Origin: Clavaria fumosa
Taxonomy: Eukaryota; Basidiomycota; Agaricomycetes; Agaricales; Clavariaceae
DNA: 64,000 bases
Assembly (NCBI GenBank): GCA_951802425.1
Contig: OX637794.1
Span: 2,418,001 to 2,482,000, forward strand
Direction: 5' to 3'
Shown here: piece by piece, positions 32,272 through 44,500 of the stretch
Numbering within the stretch: the first letter of the stretch is position 1
How the letters are laid out: each line of letters begins with the position of its first letter
The notes under the pieces: model-generated
The model's input: the letters and a program-made list of their open reading frames with translations, nothing else
Databases searched by the model: none
Told to the model about the DNA's origin: nothing
Program-made: the position numbers and the translations under genes

Positions 32272-32826
32272 CCGCCCGTCCGCCCTAGCCCCATGTCCTA
32301 ACCCGGCTAGCCTGGACCCTTAATCTCAAACTGTGACACGTTGTCACAGCTCAGCCCCTATCATCCTCTTCTTCTTTACCCTGCCCGCAGTGTGTAACAG
32401 AACTGCGTGAAATTTTTACTGTGTGTACATACACGTGACCAGACCCAGAGGAAGTCAACTGTGACCCTCCCCAAGTGATACCGAGTGCCAAAGGCCCGGA
32501 TCTCTATTTTACAGCTACGTACCAGTGAATCGCTTAGTGTACAGGGCAAGGAAAGCCCCTACATAGTCTTCTGTAGTTTCCTGGTCCAGTGGACAGAGCC
32601 CTTGCTCTGTGACCATTGTCAGAAGGGCACACGGGCAACTCATTAGGAGTTGTGGAGTGACCACCTGGGATACCATTCGTGCCCCACGTTAACAAAAGAT
32701 TCATAGAATAAGAGTTCTATAGGTACATAAGTACCTAGAAGAGCAGCCTGAGAGGACAGGACTGTTAAGAGATCGAAGAAATCCTGAGTGCCGAAGGCCC
32801 GGAATTTTATTTTACAGTGCTATAGA

Positions 32827-35800
32827 ATGCTGGACCTAGCCGTTGCCCCCTTTGATGGGCAGAAAAGGAACTTCCGTACGTTCCTCCGATCCCTTCGCCT
32901 CCTGTTTATGGCGAACCCGACTACCTATGCTGTGGACCTGGTGAAGGTCCTCTTTGCTCTGAGCAAAATTGTTGGAGATGGATTCGCTGCAGAATGGGCG
33001 AATATGAAGGCAGAAGAGATCCTGGGTAGTGGCGAGGCCGGAACCTGGGCAGAGTTTGTGGAGGAGATGAAGCGCGCATTCGATGACCCGAATGACCATG
33101 CGACTGCCCTTGCCGATATTGCAGGGCTGAAACAGGGTGCCATGACAGCACCAGAGTTCTTCGCGAAATTCGAGATGCTGTTCCAACGGGCGAAGTTGAG
33201 TGCAGAGAAGGACTCAGGAATCCTAGTCCATTGGCTGGAGTTGAACCTGAGTAGGAGGTTGGTGGAGAGAATCTATGGTGTCTCCCCAATGCCAGAGACA
33301 TATGGAGAATGGAAGGTGCTGGCTGAGAGGCTTGATGCCCAGCAAAGGCGACTGGATGGGATACTCACGGAACGGACACCGCGACCCACTGTGACCCCCG
33401 CGCGACCCACCGCGACCCTACTGCGACCTGCCGTGACCATTTCGCGACCTCTTGTGACCCCTCTGCTGTGTACTCCAGATGTGGCCATGGCCCGAGGATG
33501 GGCCCCTGCTGATGAGAGATGTTGTTTCCGATGCCACCAGACTGGCCATGCTGTCCGTTTCTGCCCCCTGCCTGATACGCGTCCGCAGGTCCCAAGGGCC
33601 CAAACCCGGGCAGCACCATGTGCCCCCCAAATGGTGGAGGGATATGAGAAAGAGATTGCACGGCTCCGAGCCTGCATAGAGCTGTGTGAGAGAGAGAGGA
33701 GGACTCCCACTGGGGAGAAGAAGTGTGCCAGCCCCCTTTCCGTCCCTGTGCCTGCTGCAAGTATACCCCGATATACTATCTTGCAGCGGAGACATACCCG
33801 AATTGGGGCTGAGGTGAAGGAGGAAGTGAGACTGGCAGAGCGCCTAACCAGAGTGCAGCCAGAAGTGCGGAAACATGTGCCACGAGAGCTAGCCATCCAG
33901 GTGCACTTGGAGGCTTTCAGCACTGGCAAAGGGACTACAATGAAGGCCCTTGTCGACTCAGGGTGCACCAACTGCTTCATGGATTTGGAGTGGGTGAAAG
34001 GAGTGGGACTGGAGCCATCTCTCCTGCTGAACCCAATCACCATGTATAATGTGGATGGGACACAGAACAGGAATGGAAAGGTCCGGTATGGGATAGAGGT
34101 GCTGGTGAGAGTTGGTGACCACCAGGAGCGGATCCACTTTCTGCTGGGAAAGACCCAGTCCCACAAGGTCATCCTTGGGCATGACTGGCTCAAGCGGCAC
34201 AACCCGGATATTGACTGGCAGAAGGCAGAGCTGAGCCTTACCCGCTGCCCCCCACAGTGTTCCCCATCCCCTCGAGCCCCTGCACCCCTGAAAACGAGTA
34301 CCCTCGCATCCACGAGTATTCTGGACACCCGTTTTCCCAACTCTGGCCCTACCCCCGATTGGCCCAGCCGCTACCCTTTGGTGTTTAGTGAAGCGAAGTG
34401 GGATGAACTTCCCCGCTCCCGACCAGACTTCGATATTAAGATCGAATTCAAAAAGGACCCTGAGCACCTCTCCTCCAAGCTGTATTCTTTGACACGGCAG
34501 GAGATGGTGGAGATGAACCGTTGGGTGGATGAGCAGCTTGCTTCTGGTTGAATCCGGCCCTCGAAATCCCCGTATGCCAGCCCCTTCTTCTTCAAACATG
34601 AGAAGGACAAACTGCGGCCAATCATCGACTACTCGAGGCTGAATGCACACCTGATCAAGGACAAGTACCCCCTTCCCCGCATCCGAGACACAGTGGATGT
34701 GCTTAAAGGAGCGTCAATCTACTCTAAGATTGATGCAAAAGGAGGTTTCCCATCTATGCAGGTCTGGCCCGAGCACCAGCACCGCTGCGCCTTCCTGACA
34801 CCCCGTGGACTCTTCGAACCAGCTGTCATGTGGTTTGGACTGCAGAATGCCCCTGCCACCTTCCAACGCTTCATGAATCATGTGTTGAGGGAGGAGATTG
34901 CAGGAGGACATGTGAGGGCCTATGTGGATGATGTCATTGTGTTTGCAGAGGACTTGGCTACACACCGGTACTGGATGGATCGGGTCTTGAGGAAGTTTGG
35001 AGAGAATGGGTTGTGTCTCAAACTCAGTAAATGCGAGTTTGAGAAGAGTGAGATCATCTTCCTGGGGATGAAGATCTCCCACAACAGACTAGAGCATGAT
35101 CCGGCCAAGGGTGCGGCAGTCCGAGATTGGCCACGTCCTAAGAATGTGAAGGATGTCCAGAGGTTCAATGGGATGCTGAACTACCTCCGCCGGCACATCC
35201 CGAATCTTTCTGCCCGGGCAAAGCCACTCTTCCGGCTGACTGGGAATGTTCCATGGAAATGGGAGGAGGAGGAGGAAGCAGCCTTCCGAGATCTCCGCCA
35301 GGCACTTGTATCGGCCCCAGTCTTGGCTCTGCCTCAGGACAAAGGGAGATGGAAGGTAGAGACAGATGCAAGCAACTTGGCAACTGGTGGAGTGCTCTCG
35401 CAGCAGCAGGCGGATGGAACCTGGAGAGTTGTTGACTATATCTCCAAGGCCCTCACTGCAGCTGAGAAGAACTACGATGTGTACGACAAGGAGTTCTTGG
35501 CTGTGATTCGGGCACTTCGCGAGTGGCGAGCATACCTCATTGGAGCAGAGGAGACGATCGAGATCTGGACGGACCATGCAAACCTCCAGTACTTCCGGAA
35601 GCCCCAGAAGTTGAAGCCGAGGCAGGTTCGTTGGGTTGGAGAGCTCCAGTGCTTTGACTTTGAGATAAAGTATCGCACTGGCAAGTCGAATACAAAGGCA
35701 GATGCACTCTCCCGGAGACCGGACTATGGAGAGATGGTGGAGGAGGATGCACCAGTGCAGGTTTTCCCGGAAACGGAAGTCCGTGTGTCATTCACATCGG

Positions 35801-37236
35801 AAATGGAGACGCTACTCCAGAAAAATAGCGCGGTACACATACAGAAGCCGGAGGAGCTTGATGATGAGTGGACACGAGATTGTGCTGGACTCTGGCGAAA
35901 GGGGATAGTCACTTGGGTCCCCCTAGGAGCTCGTGAGGCCGTTCTCGAGTTTGAGCATGACCTCCCCGCTGCTGGACACCCTGGGCCCCGGAAGTTGAGA
36001 GCAGCACTAGTGAAGGGTTATTGGTGGCCGGACATGGTAAAAGATGCGGATCGGTATGCCCAGGGGTGTGAGACATGCCAGCGGACGAAGCCTGACCGTA
36101 CCAAGCGTGCTGCCCCACTGCACCCCCATCTGGTGCCCGATGGTCCCTGGTCGGTGATCTCATGGGACATAGTCGGTCCCCTCCCCCTCTCCCGTGGACA
36201 TAATGCCATCCTTGTTATTGTCGACAAATTCACGAAACGGACACTGCTCGAAGCAATCGGGCTCGACCTCACAGGACTTGGAGCGGCGCGTCTCCTCCGG
36301 GATCGAGTGTTTCGTGACCATGGAGTCCCTCACAAGGTTGTGAGTGACCGGGGGTCCCAGTTCGTGTCCCGCTTCATGAAGGAGTTCTACTCCATGATCC
36401 GGGTAAAAGCAAATCCAAGTACTGCCTTTCATCCGCAGACTGATGGACAGACGGAACGGGCGAACCAGGAGATGGAGATCTATCTCCGGGCTTACATGGA
36501 CCATCTCCAGGATGACTGGGCTGAATGGTTGTCCACTGCGGAGTTTGCTCTTAATAATCGTGAGCACTCAGCGACAGGACAGACACCTTTCTTCCTTGAT
36601 TATGGACGACACCCATGGAATGGGGGGCTCCGGCCACCTTCTGAGGTGAACCCGGCAGCGGACGAGTGGATGGCTAAGCTCACGGAGTCCCGAAGAGCAG
36701 CCAAGGAGGCAATGGAAAAAGCAGTGGCAGCGATGAAGAAGAGCTACGATAAGGGGAAACGCCCAAGTCGGGAGTACTCTGAGGGAGATCTGGTCTGGCT
36801 GGATACTAGAAACTTGAAGATGGACCGGCCCTGTAAAAAGCTTGACAACAAGAGAGCAGGCCCCTTTGCAGTTGAGGAGAAGGTGGGACCTGCTGGGTAT
36901 CGCCTCAAGCTCCCTCGGGCCTGGCGCATCCATCGGGTCTTCAATGAGTTGCTGTTGACACCATACCACCCCCCTTCCTTCCCTTCCCAGAACCTGCCTC
37001 CCCCTCCGCCCCCTACGATTGATGATGACCACCTGGAGTATGATGTGGAGGCGATCCTTGATGTTAAGAAGGTGGGGCGTGGAGTGAGATACCTGGTGAA
37101 GTGGTTGGGATACCCTGTAGAGGAGAACACTTGGGAGCCACGACGGAACCTCACCAATGTGGCACTGCTTCTCCGGGACTTCTTCCTTGCTCACCCCGAC
37201 AAGGCCAAGCTAGCTGGTCGGGACGCCCAGCCTTAA
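32827..37236 (+). pseudogene. Gypsy Gag-PR-RT-RH-INT-chromodomain polyprotein, one in-frame stop
   Basis: ATG 32827 to TAA 37236, 1,470 codons with TGA at 34549-34551 between protease and RT (after VDEQLASG; the sister copy has a CGA Arg there). Domains in order: Gag, CCHC (CFRCHQTGHAVRFC), protease VDSGCTNCF, RT with AYVDDVIVF, RNase H, integrase (CETCQRTK; SWDIVGPL, SDRGSQF, TERANQEME) and chromodomain (YLVKWLGYPVEENTWEP). The N-terminus is shorter than the sister copy, which begins MADHVAPPVAQPMR. Chromodomains of this class can direct integration to marked chromatin; that is family knowledge, not visible here. Confidence 0.95.
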
Positions 37237-37247
37237 GAGGGGGGTGA

Positions 37248-37538
37248 TGTTAGGATCGCTTATGTAAGCCATCCCAAAGTGCAGTTGTGGAGAAACTGGG
37301 GAGGGTTGTTGGAAGGTCACATGACCTGTGGCTGGGTCGGATTATGTAATCATGTAAGATCACATGACCTGGGGCCTGGGCGCATCACGTGATCCGAGGG
37401 TCCGAGCGTGGGAAAGTCGGCAAGTGCCGAAGCGTTCGCTATAAGTACTTTCGCTTTTCCTTTTTTGTACTCTTTTCCCCTTATCTTAGTATTGTTGTCA
37501 TGACCTTACGCTTAAGTTGTGTGAGACCCAGTCTGATA
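37248..37538 (+). repeat. 3' LTR of plus-strand gypsy element
   Basis: Appears identical to the 5' LTR. Confidence 0.97.
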
Positions 37539-37647
37539 GAAAGCTAGGATATGGGGAAGCAGACATAATCGTTGTGGCGATGGGGATGAATGTCCTAGAG
37601 AATGATTACCATAGTAGCGAGGACTGTTGGGAGAAGCTTACGCTGCA

Positions 37648-39362
37648 TCAAGACCGTTTCAGCTTCTTTTTCAGCTTCTCTCTGTTGCGACCCGAGGCAA
37701 GTGGTACACATGGAGAGCCATCAGGAATAGTGTCCGATGTTGATGCCTCAGGAGGATGCGTTCTATCTTCTGCAGATTCGGTAGGCGGTGGTGGCTGGTT
37801 GGCAGGCGGGCGGGCGGGAGTGACATCAGACCCTGGTGTCGCAGTCACACTTCCATTTGCTAAGCGACGTGCACGGCGTTGTGCCATGACAGTTGCGAGA
37901 TCGGATGTGGTGGCCATGCCTCTCGCCACAGGCTGTCCATTGTGGGGTCTCGCCGGCAGATAGACCTGCCTAAAGATCCCATATCAGCTCAACGAGGGAT
38001 GATATAGACGTAAAAGCGCACCTGTCCCACCATGCAAGTGTCTCTTTGCACCATGGTTCATCGGGGTCCGTCTCGAATAGGTCCACAATGACATCAAAAA
38101 ACTCCTGTAAACTAAAAAGTCCATTGTCGCATCTCCAATCATCCTGGGCACAAAGAACCCAACGAGCCTACGAGGGATGGTTCTTAATAGAGAGAGTAGA
38201 CAGCTATGTGATGACTTACATGAACAGCTGCATATGCGATTGTCCTTGGTGTGACACGCTCCAGTTTGTTTATGCCAGCTTGGCCTTTTTTTGTGTGGGA
38301 GCGAAGTGGCTCCGTTTGTGACGCTGATGTTGGTCCTGTGAATATATGCTTCCAAACCTGCAAAATATCGAACACATCCACATCATTACATGTATATGAG
38401 GCAAAGATTACTCACTCTAACAAGGAGATGACCCCGACAAAGGCCTTTATCTATTTCCTTCAAATCAACGGTGCCACCTTCATAAAGAAACGTTGGCAAG
38501 TCCTGTGCTGTCACCGCAAGTTCACCGGTGTCCAGCTGGGCAAGAATACTAAAAGAGAATGTTAATATCTGAACCGGATTATTGAGAACACTCACCCCTC
38601 TGGGTCCTCATCAAATTCATCAAGGAATTTCACCCGACAAAGGAGGCGTCCAAGAATTATATGCTTGAAACCACGGGTCCCACACTTTGCGGCTTTCTTT
38701 GGAATTGGGGGTTGCAAGGCTTGCAAAGCTTGAGGCATACAATAATCGAGCGCATCATCCCGGAGGCTCCCACAGTCATCAGAACGAGCACTACTGAGTT
38801 TCTCATTCATCTAGTCTGATGAGTTACTGATGTCTATCAGAAACGGAAACATTCTCACCACTTTGCATAGCTCATCAAGCTCTTCGGGCTTCTCTCTAAA
38901 TTGGCTCATGCGTCTCTCCAACATGGGTATTTTGTCGATTATATGTTTGTACGTTTTGATATTGAACTCGAGTTGTTTGGCAGCATCACTGTTGGCATGG
39001 TCAGTCCTGAGTACAAAGACCCTCATGACTTACAGATCAATGTGATCTTCTTCATCTGTTTCATACCCGTCTATCTTCATCCCAGAGTGAAAAACTTCAT
39101 AGAAGTTTGTAAAGGGGTTTTGACTCCGAGCAATCCATTTTGCTACCTGGACATATGCGTCCAGCTCGGTTGTTCTATGCATCGCATATCAGAATAGAAT
39201 TTATAACCGAGACATGCCATACTTTGCTTTCTTCCGTGATCTGTTCTCCAAAGCTGTCAACAGAGTCCGCTTCGCAAGCCGACGGCGAACTTGGTCATCC
39301 TGGGGTTGAGAGCCTGTTTCAGGACTATCAGGACTCCTAAGACATTCTGGGCGAGTGCGCAT
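37648..39362 (-). CDS. DUF6698-like protein, eight exons
   Basis: Exons 39362-39223, 39174-39034, 38988-38859, 38810-38596, 38548-38416, 38357-38220, 38167-38022 and 37969-37648, with introns of 45-58 bp and good splice sites, join in phase to 454 aa with no stop. Segments resembling the Agaricomycete DUF6698 family: KTYKHIIDKIPMLERRM, ARSDDCGSLRDDALDY, TRGFKHIILGRLLC, then after the introns VWKHIFTGPTSASQ, NKLERVTPRTIAYAAVH, WVLCAQDDWRCDNGLFSLQE and ETLAWWDRQVYLPAR. The tail is Pro/Ser-rich and ends in KLKKKLKRS. Function unknown. The start could be further upstream (in-frame to 39524). Its head faces the CACTA-like gene, 237 bp away. Confidence 0.75.
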
Positions 39363-41314
39363 CGTGGATGCAGAGCAGTTACAAATGCCAGTGGTCAGAA
39401 GTGAGAAATGAAGTGGCAAGTCTGCGTCGGAGTGAGGCGCGTGGTGCTCGAGGGACCGTATTGAGTCATGTGACACTTTTTCTCGACGTGTCTCTCCAGC
39501 TTCAACAGTTCGCGCTGGACACAACTACATCACACTCATCACCTCTGGGTGCTGGACTCGACCATTGGATCTCTCTTTGGCAACAGATTCCTCCCTGAAA
39601 TGACTGCTTGCTGTCCTGCTTGTCAAAACACCTTCAAGAATGTGCAAGGACTCGCATATCACCGTAGAACATGCAAGAAAGCAGCCTCAACAACACGAGC
39701 ACTGATTGAAAAGATGGAGAGACGGAAAGAGAAGGCTGCAAAGGTGCTATCTAGTTGTTGACCTTCTCCATGAATTTGAACTTGGTGTCTGGAAAGCTGT
39801 CTTCACACATCTCATTCGCATTCTCTATGCATCTGGGGGTAATGCAGTGCAAAGTCTGAATGAACGGTACTCTATTCCAGCTCCCCTGTTTAGCATATTG
39901 CTGAACCTTCATACAGTTATCGCCAGGTACCAACATTTGGGAGAGATACCATACAGAGATTTCACCAGAATGCCTCTGGCATGAAGAAACTTGCTGGTCG
40001 AGACTTTGAGGACCTCCTACAGGTAATCTTCCATGCTCCAGCTTCCTCAGAAACACTCACAATTTATGTGGTAGTGTGCAATCCCTGTCTTCGAAGGCCT
40101 CTTACCCGAACTGCACAATTCTATTGTACTCGATCTCCTTTTCATCCTCGCATCATGGCATGCTTATGCGAAGCTACACCTACATACTGAGACAACACTC
40201 GATCTCTTTGAAAAGACTACAACAGCCTTGGGCAAACACCTCCGACACTTCGTTGCCATGACAGGTGCAGCATTTGATACAAGAGATCTACCACGTGAAG
40301 AGGCAGCAAGGGGAAGACAGAAAGCGGCAAGGGCGGCGAAATCGCAAGCGAGGGCTGAAGCAGGGGTATCCATACCGGAGAATGTGCAAAAAAAAGCAGT
40401 GAAGCCCTGGCGGATGCTCAATTTATCCACCTACAAAATTCATGCCCTTGGTGATTATGTGAAGATGATTCGCTGCTTTGGTACAACAGATAACTATAAT
40501 ACTCAGTCTGTGCGTCAATGCACCATTGGCAAAGGCATCATTAATAATTTTATGTGCTTTACAGGGAGAGCTAGAGCATTGACGTGTCAAACGTTTCTAT
40601 GCTCGGTCCAATAAATTCCAATTCACATCACAAATTGCGAAGCACCAACGACGAGAGCGATTATTAAGGACCATTTTTATTCGCAGTCAAGACACGAGTG
40701 CCACGGGCAAGCGTAAATGCTATCCTTCTCCTTCCACACACGAACCGTTACCATATACAGACCCCTCTGCTCGTTATCATCTTTCAGACTCGGTAAAAGA
40801 GTGGGAGAATATCACAGCATGGCTGAGCAGCAACAGGGACAATGTCACATTCAAGGTAAGTTCTGTGTCTTTCTCAGCTATCTTCTCTTATAGCGAATAG
40901 AACTTCATACCACGCCTCAAAGACCACCTTCTCAACCGACTGTTGGGATATGGGGATGATGGTGACAAGCAGGAATTCTCAGATAAGGACCGTAACACAG
41001 TCTCTTTCGCCAACAATCGCCTCTACCGGCACAGGGTCATTCGCATAAACTATACTACATATGACCTTCGACGTGCTCAAGATTCCCTGAACCCACGAAC
41101 TCACACAGACATCATCGTTCTTTCACATGAGGATGAAGATCAGTCAAGGCAGCACCCATATTGGTATGCCCGTATCGTTGACATCTTTCACGTCAATGTT
41201 CGACATAGCGGCACGGAGTCAAAATGTACAGCACCGCAGAAGATGGATGTATTATGGGTTAGATGGTTTGGACGTGAACTGAGCTATGCATCAGGCTGGG
41301 ACACAAGACACCTT

Positions 41315-41546
41315 TATTGAAAAACTAGGGATAGTTCATTAGCTCAGTCAAATACAAGACTGAGACTATTTCTGTAGTACCTAGGGATAGTTCGTTCTAT
41401 CCCAGTTCATCAGAAAGGTACTACAACGGTGTGAAAAAGAAATTTACTCACAGCTCAGTCAAATACAAGACTGAGCTGTGGCACTGCTCGGTATCCTTCC
41501 CAAATACGACACGCGCTTACGTCATCTGTCCGGGTGATTACCAACA
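41315..41546 (-). repeat. 3' LTR of copia element
   Basis: Contains a perfect 12-bp inverted repeat CACAGCTCAGTC (41449-41460) / GACTGAGCTGTG (41469-41480). The core CTCAGTCAAATACAAGACTG also occurs a second time upstream. Confidence 0.93.
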
Positions 41547-41553
41547 CTCCCTC

Positions 41554-44500
41554 TCAAACGGGCAGAAGCGCGAGTTCCCTAACAAAGGCCTCAAAAGCGG
41601 GACACGGGAGCGGCTTCGTCAGGCCGTTGGCAATATTCTCTCCCGTCGGCACGTATTCAACGTCTATCGTTCTGCGCTCGACCGCCTCCCGGATGAAATG
41701 GTGTCTGATGTCGATGTGTTTGGTGCGTGCGTGGAACTTATTATTCTTTGTTATGGCGATAGTTGACATGTTGTCAAGCCATAGCCTCGTCGCCCCTGGT
41801 TCGCTCACTCCCACCTCGGCCAGGAAACTCCTGAGCCAGTATATCTCCCTCGCAGCCGTTGCGGCTGCGATATACTCCGCCTCGGTGCTAGACTGCGCGA
41901 CCAAGGTTTGCTTCTTTGACGACCAGCGCCAATGCGAACGACGAATCCTGAGATCGAGTGTCGATCGGGTTGCGACGCCCAGTCCGCATCGGAGAACACC
42001 TCGGTGCTTGTCCCAGCGCCTCCTAGCATAAGCCAGAGGCCTTTAGTCGTGTTCAGGTATTTTATTAGCCGCTTCAGCGCTTCCCAGTGCGCCTGAGCGG
42101 GATTCATCATGAACTGCGATAAGACGCCTATCACCAGTTGAACATCGGGCCGCATGATCACTGCGGGCCAGAGCACGCCCCCGCAAGCCTCCTGATAAGG
42201 TACGTTGATCGGGTTCGCGGGGCACTGATCTTTCGACAGGACGACACCGGGGTCCATCGGCGTGTGGACGGGATGTCCGTCCTCCAAACCAAATCGTTTT
42301 GCCAGCACCTCAAGGTAAGCACTCTGATTGAGCGCTATCGTCTGTGCCGCTCTATCACGCCTAACCTCGAATCCCAAGAGCCATGACAGCTCGCCCTGGT
42401 CAGTTATTTCGAATGATTTTCGCAATTCCGCCTTCACACGGTTGACAGCTGTCTGCGTGTTTCCCATAAGGACCATGTTGTCAGTGGAAACCGTGACATG
42501 TACGTTCTGATCACCTATTGTCCTAATAAACGCTGATTGGTCCAGTTTGGACATGTCAAACCCCAGGGATATAAAGGTCACGGCCATCATGCGATACCAC
42601 ATCCAACCTGCTTGTTTGAGCCCATATAGGCCCTTGCGCAGGCGGCATACCTTCCCTCTATCTTTCTCGCTCAAGACCCCGTGCGGAGGCTCCATGTAGA
42701 CTTCCTCCTCGAGGTCGGCATTGAGGTAAGCCCCAACCACATCCACTTGATCGATTTCCCAGTTTCGTTGAGCTGCAAGTGCCAGGAGGACTCGGATCGA
42801 CGCGATCTTTGCGGTGGCGGCGAACGTTTCATTGTAATCGGTGCCCTTCGTTTGTTTGTGGCCACCTGCAACGACACGCGCTTTGTACTTAAGGATCTCG
42901 CCCTTCGGCCCTAGCTTGACTCAGAATACGTATCCGCATGGGATGACGGGCTTCGCTGAGGGGCGTTGAACGATGTCCCAGGTATGTACCTGATTTAACT
43001 GATCCAACTCGGCCTGATAGGCTTTCTTCCAGTGGACAGCATCGGGGCCGGTGAGAGCTTGCGCGATCGTGCGCGGCTCGATGCCGATTAGACCTGCATG
43101 GAGTGCAAAAAGAGGTGAGTGGTCAGTGTTCTCGGCATGGGTAACGTTTGCAGCGGTTCCACGCAGGGGGTATCCTGCCAAAGTTTTGTAAAAACCGGGT
43201 TGGGGGCGGACACGGCCGCGAGGGGGTTCCTCGTCGGGTGTAGGGTCAGCAGTGGGATCATTGAGAGGTTCGTGCTCGCCGTTGTCTTGCGGCAGATTGT
43301 CAACAGTTTGAAGGTCAATAGGCGGTTCGGATTCAACGGTGGGGTGCCGGATGAACTTATTCATCCTCCCCTCAGACGGCATTTCACCGGTCCAGGCATT
43401 AGCGTCGGTGGGTTCGTCAAGGTTGAACACAACCTCTCGCTCAATCCTGATTTGTTTAGTGTCAGGAAGGTAAATTCTGTAGCCAGTGCTGGTCGAATCG
43501 AAGCCGATGAAGTGGCCCATGCGTGCGCAGCGGTCCAGTTTACCGGCGTCAGCGATTTTTATCCACGCCGGTGTGCCGAAAGCGACTAGCTTGAACAAAT
43601 TGGGGTGCCGTGAGTATCGAGCGTGGAACGGCATGTCGCCTTCGAGGCCGCGGGTAGGTGACCTGTTTTTTATCCAAGCGGCGTGGCTCATGGCTTCACC
43701 CCAAAGGAATTTCGGAAGCTTGGAGTCGATGAGCATGGCTCTTGCCAGCTCCGCTTTCGTCCTGTTCCAACGTTCTACAACTCCGACCTGTTCATGCGTA
43801 TCGTGTGTGGTAAGCTCTCGTATAGTCCCCTGGGCATCGAGGTGGTCCGTGAACGCTTCGCCGTTGAACTCGCCGCCTCGGTCAGTCCGTAAAAACTTTA
43901 TTTTTACCTTATTCTGCATGTGTATCCATGCTTCGAGCTTTTTATATGCACTGAAAGCATCAGATTTCTTCCGCAGGGGCAAGATTTCGGTCCAACGGGT
44001 TGCATTGTCGACAAAGTCGACAGTGTAACGGCTGCCGCCGAGTGATTCGAGAGAGGCTGGGCCCCAGATGTCAGCATGGATTCGTTCACTGTACATCTTC
44101 GCTCGGTTTGTGGCCTTTTCGGGGAATGGTAACCTGTGAGGTTTAGCCTGAGCACACGCGTCGCAGAACATGACATCGGTCGTGTTATCTAACTCAATCC
44201 CGAGGATCTTCCCGGAGGAGACAGCGTGTTTCACTGCGGCGTAGTTAATGTGACCAAGGACACAGTGAGCTTCGAACAACGATAGCCTTCGGTGTTTAGT
44301 TGCTGAATGGGCTTCGAGAGGTAACGATTTTATGTGGTATAGGCCGTTCACTTTCGGGATTCGCGCAAGGGTCTTTCCTTGGGCGTCCTTTATCAAGCAG
44401 AGGTTGTCGGTGAACTGCGCGGCGTAACCTGCGTCGTCGAGTTTGCCAACAGATACAAGAGTGAAGGCCATGGAGGGTGCGTGGGCGACGTTCCTCAGCC

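Larger units (their letters stand above)
31969..37538 (+). mobile_element. Full-length chromodomain Ty3/gypsy retrotransposon, very young
   Basis: LTRs 31969-32259 and 37248-37538 are 291 bp each and look identical base for base. Target duplication GAAAG (31964-31968 and 37539-37543). The interior is one polyprotein frame with a single stop. Same family as 17355-22970. The putative primer site, a leader with a CTGTGACACGTTGTCACAG dyad (32331-32349), and a direct TAAGAGGGGGGTGA polypurine-like tract before the 3' LTR are present. Insertion is recent relative to the other copies. Confidence 0.97.

Noticed and set aside
34549..34551. Programmed stop or readthrough site between protease and RT of the gypsy element
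   Set aside because: The sister copy has Arg here and its own stops elsewhere, so this is a private nonsense change.
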